Shown: positions 62,676 through 64,000 of the stretch, piece after piece
Numbering within the stretch: the stretch's first letter is position 1
Layout of the letters: each line of letters starts with the position of its first letter
Source: an uncultured Bacteroidales bacterium
GTDB taxonomy: Bacteria; Bacteroidota; Bacteroidia; Bacteroidales; Paludibacteraceae
DNA: 64,000 nucleotides
Assembly (NCBI GenBank): GCA_903830915.1
Contig: CAIKVR010000375.1
Coordinates: 17,212-81,211, forward strand
Direction: 5' to 3'
Program-made: the position numbers and the translations under genes
The notes under the pieces: generated by a model
Databases searched by the model: none
Told to the model about the DNA's origin: nothing
The model's input: the letters and a program-made list of their open reading frames with translations, nothing else

Positions 62676-63779
62676 CTAAGTACATGACAAAAATTTAAAA
62701 ATATCTATATTTGATTGAAATTCAGCATTTAAAAGTATTGATGCTATAAAAGTCAAACCATATTTGAAAAAACTCTTAGCCCTTTTACCATTGTTTAATG
62801 TCCTGATTGGTTTTATATATTCGTGTAAATATATTCCGACCAGATAAGCCCAGCAAAATGCAATGGTTACTATAGCGACTAGTTTTTCAATTCTTTCAAT
62901 ATCAGTTAAATGAGTGTCTTCTAAATTGAATCCACTTGTTTTCATTGCTCTAAATGCAGTTTCAATCTGCCAGCGTTCTTTGTATATTTTTTGCGCAATT
63001 TCAGGTTTACAAAACGAAATTACTATCTGAAATTCTGGTTTTCCTTCTTTGTTTTTTATTTTTGAAGCAGACAAATAACATAACTGATTATTGACATAAT
63101 AAATCGAGTGTAAAAATCTTGTTTCATTCAATTTTAAATCACTAAAGAGCCATGTAGCCTTAAACTGTTCACCAGTTTTTGGATTCGTAACCCAGAAGTT
63201 ATCACGAATACGAATGTGATATTCAATTCGGTTAAAGTTCAGATAATCAATCCAATGTTCACCAACAAATTCTCGGTCTGCCACCAAGTAATGAAGGGAT
63301 TCTTTCCCAAATAACCGAATGTAATGATTCACGATTTGAATTCTCTCTGTTGTATGAGAATTTCCTCGTTTAGGCATTAATTTGAATAAAATAGGAAAAG
63401 CAACTCCTTTATAAACAATGGCTAATACCAGGATATTGATATTTGTTTGTCCAAACTTCCAATTCGTTCTGTCGATAGCAATCGAGTACGGTGGTTCATG
63501 TGGCAATAGTGCAAATATCAGTCTTGCAATCAAGTCTTTATCTAGTGAATACTCTGCCATAAAACGTTGTATTCGTCGCAGCGAAGAGTCGCTGCCACAG
63601 CTATTTTCAAAGCCACTGGCAAGCTTTTCAAAACAAACGACTTGAACCTTGCATAGAGCGCAAATAAACAAACTAAGGAACTTTATTCGGGCTAAGTTTA
63701 AACTTTTTCCGAAGTGTTCAACCAAAACTGAGGTTAAATCACTACTTTTGTGCGAGACCTTGGAATCTTTTGTTTTCAT
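62676..63779 (-). CDS. IS4-family transposase
   Basis: This 367-residue DDE transposase starts best at ATG 63779 (MKTKDSKVSHKSSDL...), because a promoter overlaps the longer TTG-start reading. Catalytic residues are Asp in AIDRTNWKFG, Asp in LVADREFVGEHW, and Glu in KERWQIETAFRAMKTSGFNLEDTHL, which is the IS4 Y/R-E signature region. The frame is intact. Its last codons run through the left inverted repeat, and the TAG stop (62676-62678) lies at the outer edge of the element. Confidence 0.92.
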   Translation of the reverse strand: MKTKDSKVSHKSSDLTSVLVEHFGKSLNLARIKFLSLFICALCKVQVVCFEKLASGFENSCGSDSSLRRIQRFMAEYSLDKDLIARLIFALLPHEPPYSIAIDRTNWKFGQTNINILVLAIVYKGVAFPILFKLMPKRGNSHTTERIQIVNHYIRLFGKESLHYLVADREFVGEHWIDYLNFNRIEYHIRIRDNFWVTNPKTGEQFKATWLFSDLKLNETRFLHSIYYVNNQLCYLSASKIKNKEGKPEFQIVISFCKPEIAQKIYKERWQIETAFRAMKTSGFNLEDTHLTDIERIEKLVAIVTIAFCWAYLVGIYLHEYIKPIRTLNNGKRAKSFFKYGLTFIASILLNAEFQSNIDIFKFLSCT

Positions 63780-63899
63780 TATAACTGATTGGTAGTCAGC
63801 TATAAAGATACAAAATTTCAAGGTCTTTTCCAAATAAAATGATACCTATTTTATTGATTGTCAAATAATTATATCACTATATAATTTTTGTCATGTACT
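62679..63899 (-). mobile_element. Complete IS4-family insertion sequence
   Basis: The element is bounded by AGTACATGACAAAAATT (62679-62695) and its exact reverse complement (63883-63899), 17-bp inverted repeats. It carries one intact transposase gene. A promoter inside the right end has TTTG near 63831-63834 and TATCTTTA near 63801-63808 on the minus strand, about 20 nt apart. No clear target-site duplication was found by eye, so the true ends may be a few bases further out. Intact repeats and ORF suggest recent insertion. Confidence 0.88.
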
Positions 63900-63906
63900 A
63901 AATAAA

Positions 63907-64000
63907 ATGACAGACAAACTGATGGATTTAGAAATAACCGACTATAAATTTGGCGAAAAACCTACCGTTACCCGCCCTGACCCTGAATTTTTGAAAGTAA
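63907..64000 (+). CDS. Start of an unrecognised gene, cut by the window edge
   Basis: An open frame begins at ATG 63907 (MTDKLMDLEITDYKFGEKPTV...) and runs without a stop to the edge, about 31 codons. It has no signal peptide. The family is not recognised from so short a piece. The IS ends 8 bp upstream of this ATG, so the insertion sits directly in its leader and may have removed or replaced the native promoter. Confidence 0.5.
   Translation, partial: MTDKLMDLEITDYKFGEKPTVTRPDPEFLKV

Noticed and set aside
63780..63833. TTG start of the transposase
   Set aside because: This stretch contains a TTTG...TATCTTTA promoter, and an ATG follows at 63779.
62663..63903. Possible target duplication ACTAAAT around the IS
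   Set aside because: The left copy is 9 bp away from the inverted repeat and the right copy overlaps the repeat end, so it is probably chance.

Overview
The window looks like a chromosome segment of a Bacteroidota bacterium, probably order Bacteroidales. The evidence is two SusC/SusD pairs, many type IX secretion (T9SS) C-terminal sorting domains, -7 elements of the TAnnTTTG type (mostly TATCTTTG or close variants), and AT-rich, tightly packed lipoprotein operons. Species cannot be fixed from sequence alone.

Region 1 (1-33975, all minus strand) is a large polysaccharide utilisation locus. Read in the direction of transcription it holds a GH88 unsaturated glucuronyl hydrolase, a modular alpha/beta-hydrolase esterase, a 1103-residue surface protein, a 55-residue peptide, three further proteins carrying a shared lectin-like module, three PL8 polysaccharide lyases, a Ser-type sulfatase, SusC, SusD, a fasciclin-domain lipoprotein, a PKD-type lipoprotein, a modular SGNH acetylesterase and a GH29 alpha-L-fucosidase cut by the left edge. 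PL8 lyases, a sulfatase and GH88 together imply a sulfated, uronic-acid-containing polymer of the glycosaminoglycan type. The fucosidase and acetylesterases suggest a decorated form. The striking feature is a module of about 240 residues, here called the YPQTLPIDY module. It occurs nine times in eight proteins, mostly on T9SS-exported proteins. Three promoters of this locus share a 27-bp box placed 31-32 nt upstream of the -7 element, which defines a likely regulon.

Region 2 (34000-35800) is a decayed island. It holds a broken agmatine/peptidylarginine deiminase relative and the C-terminal remnant of a tyrosine recombinase, beside an intact tRNA-Asn(GTT).

Region 3 (35835-41770) is ordinary chromosome: a PfkB sugar/nucleoside kinase, an EamA transporter, a PlsC acyltransferase, an unknown exported HEEGH protein, a CPBP membrane protease and a DMP19/DUF4375-like protein.

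Region 4 (41813-56917) is a starch/maltodextrin locus. A minus-strand operon encodes an MFS maltose-type transporter, a GH65 phosphorylase reduced to its N-terminal domain, a GH13 neopullulanase-like enzyme, a DUF4153 membrane protein and a GH13 amylase lipoprotein. A LacI-type regulator is divergent from a second SusC/SusD pair, with a perfect 14-bp LacI-type operator between them.

Region 5 (56968-64000) has a heterodimeric ABC exporter with one degenerate ATP site, a VOC/AHSA1/VOC trio, a glutathione peroxidase, a complete IS4-family element with its inverted repeats, and the start of a gene that runs off the right edge.
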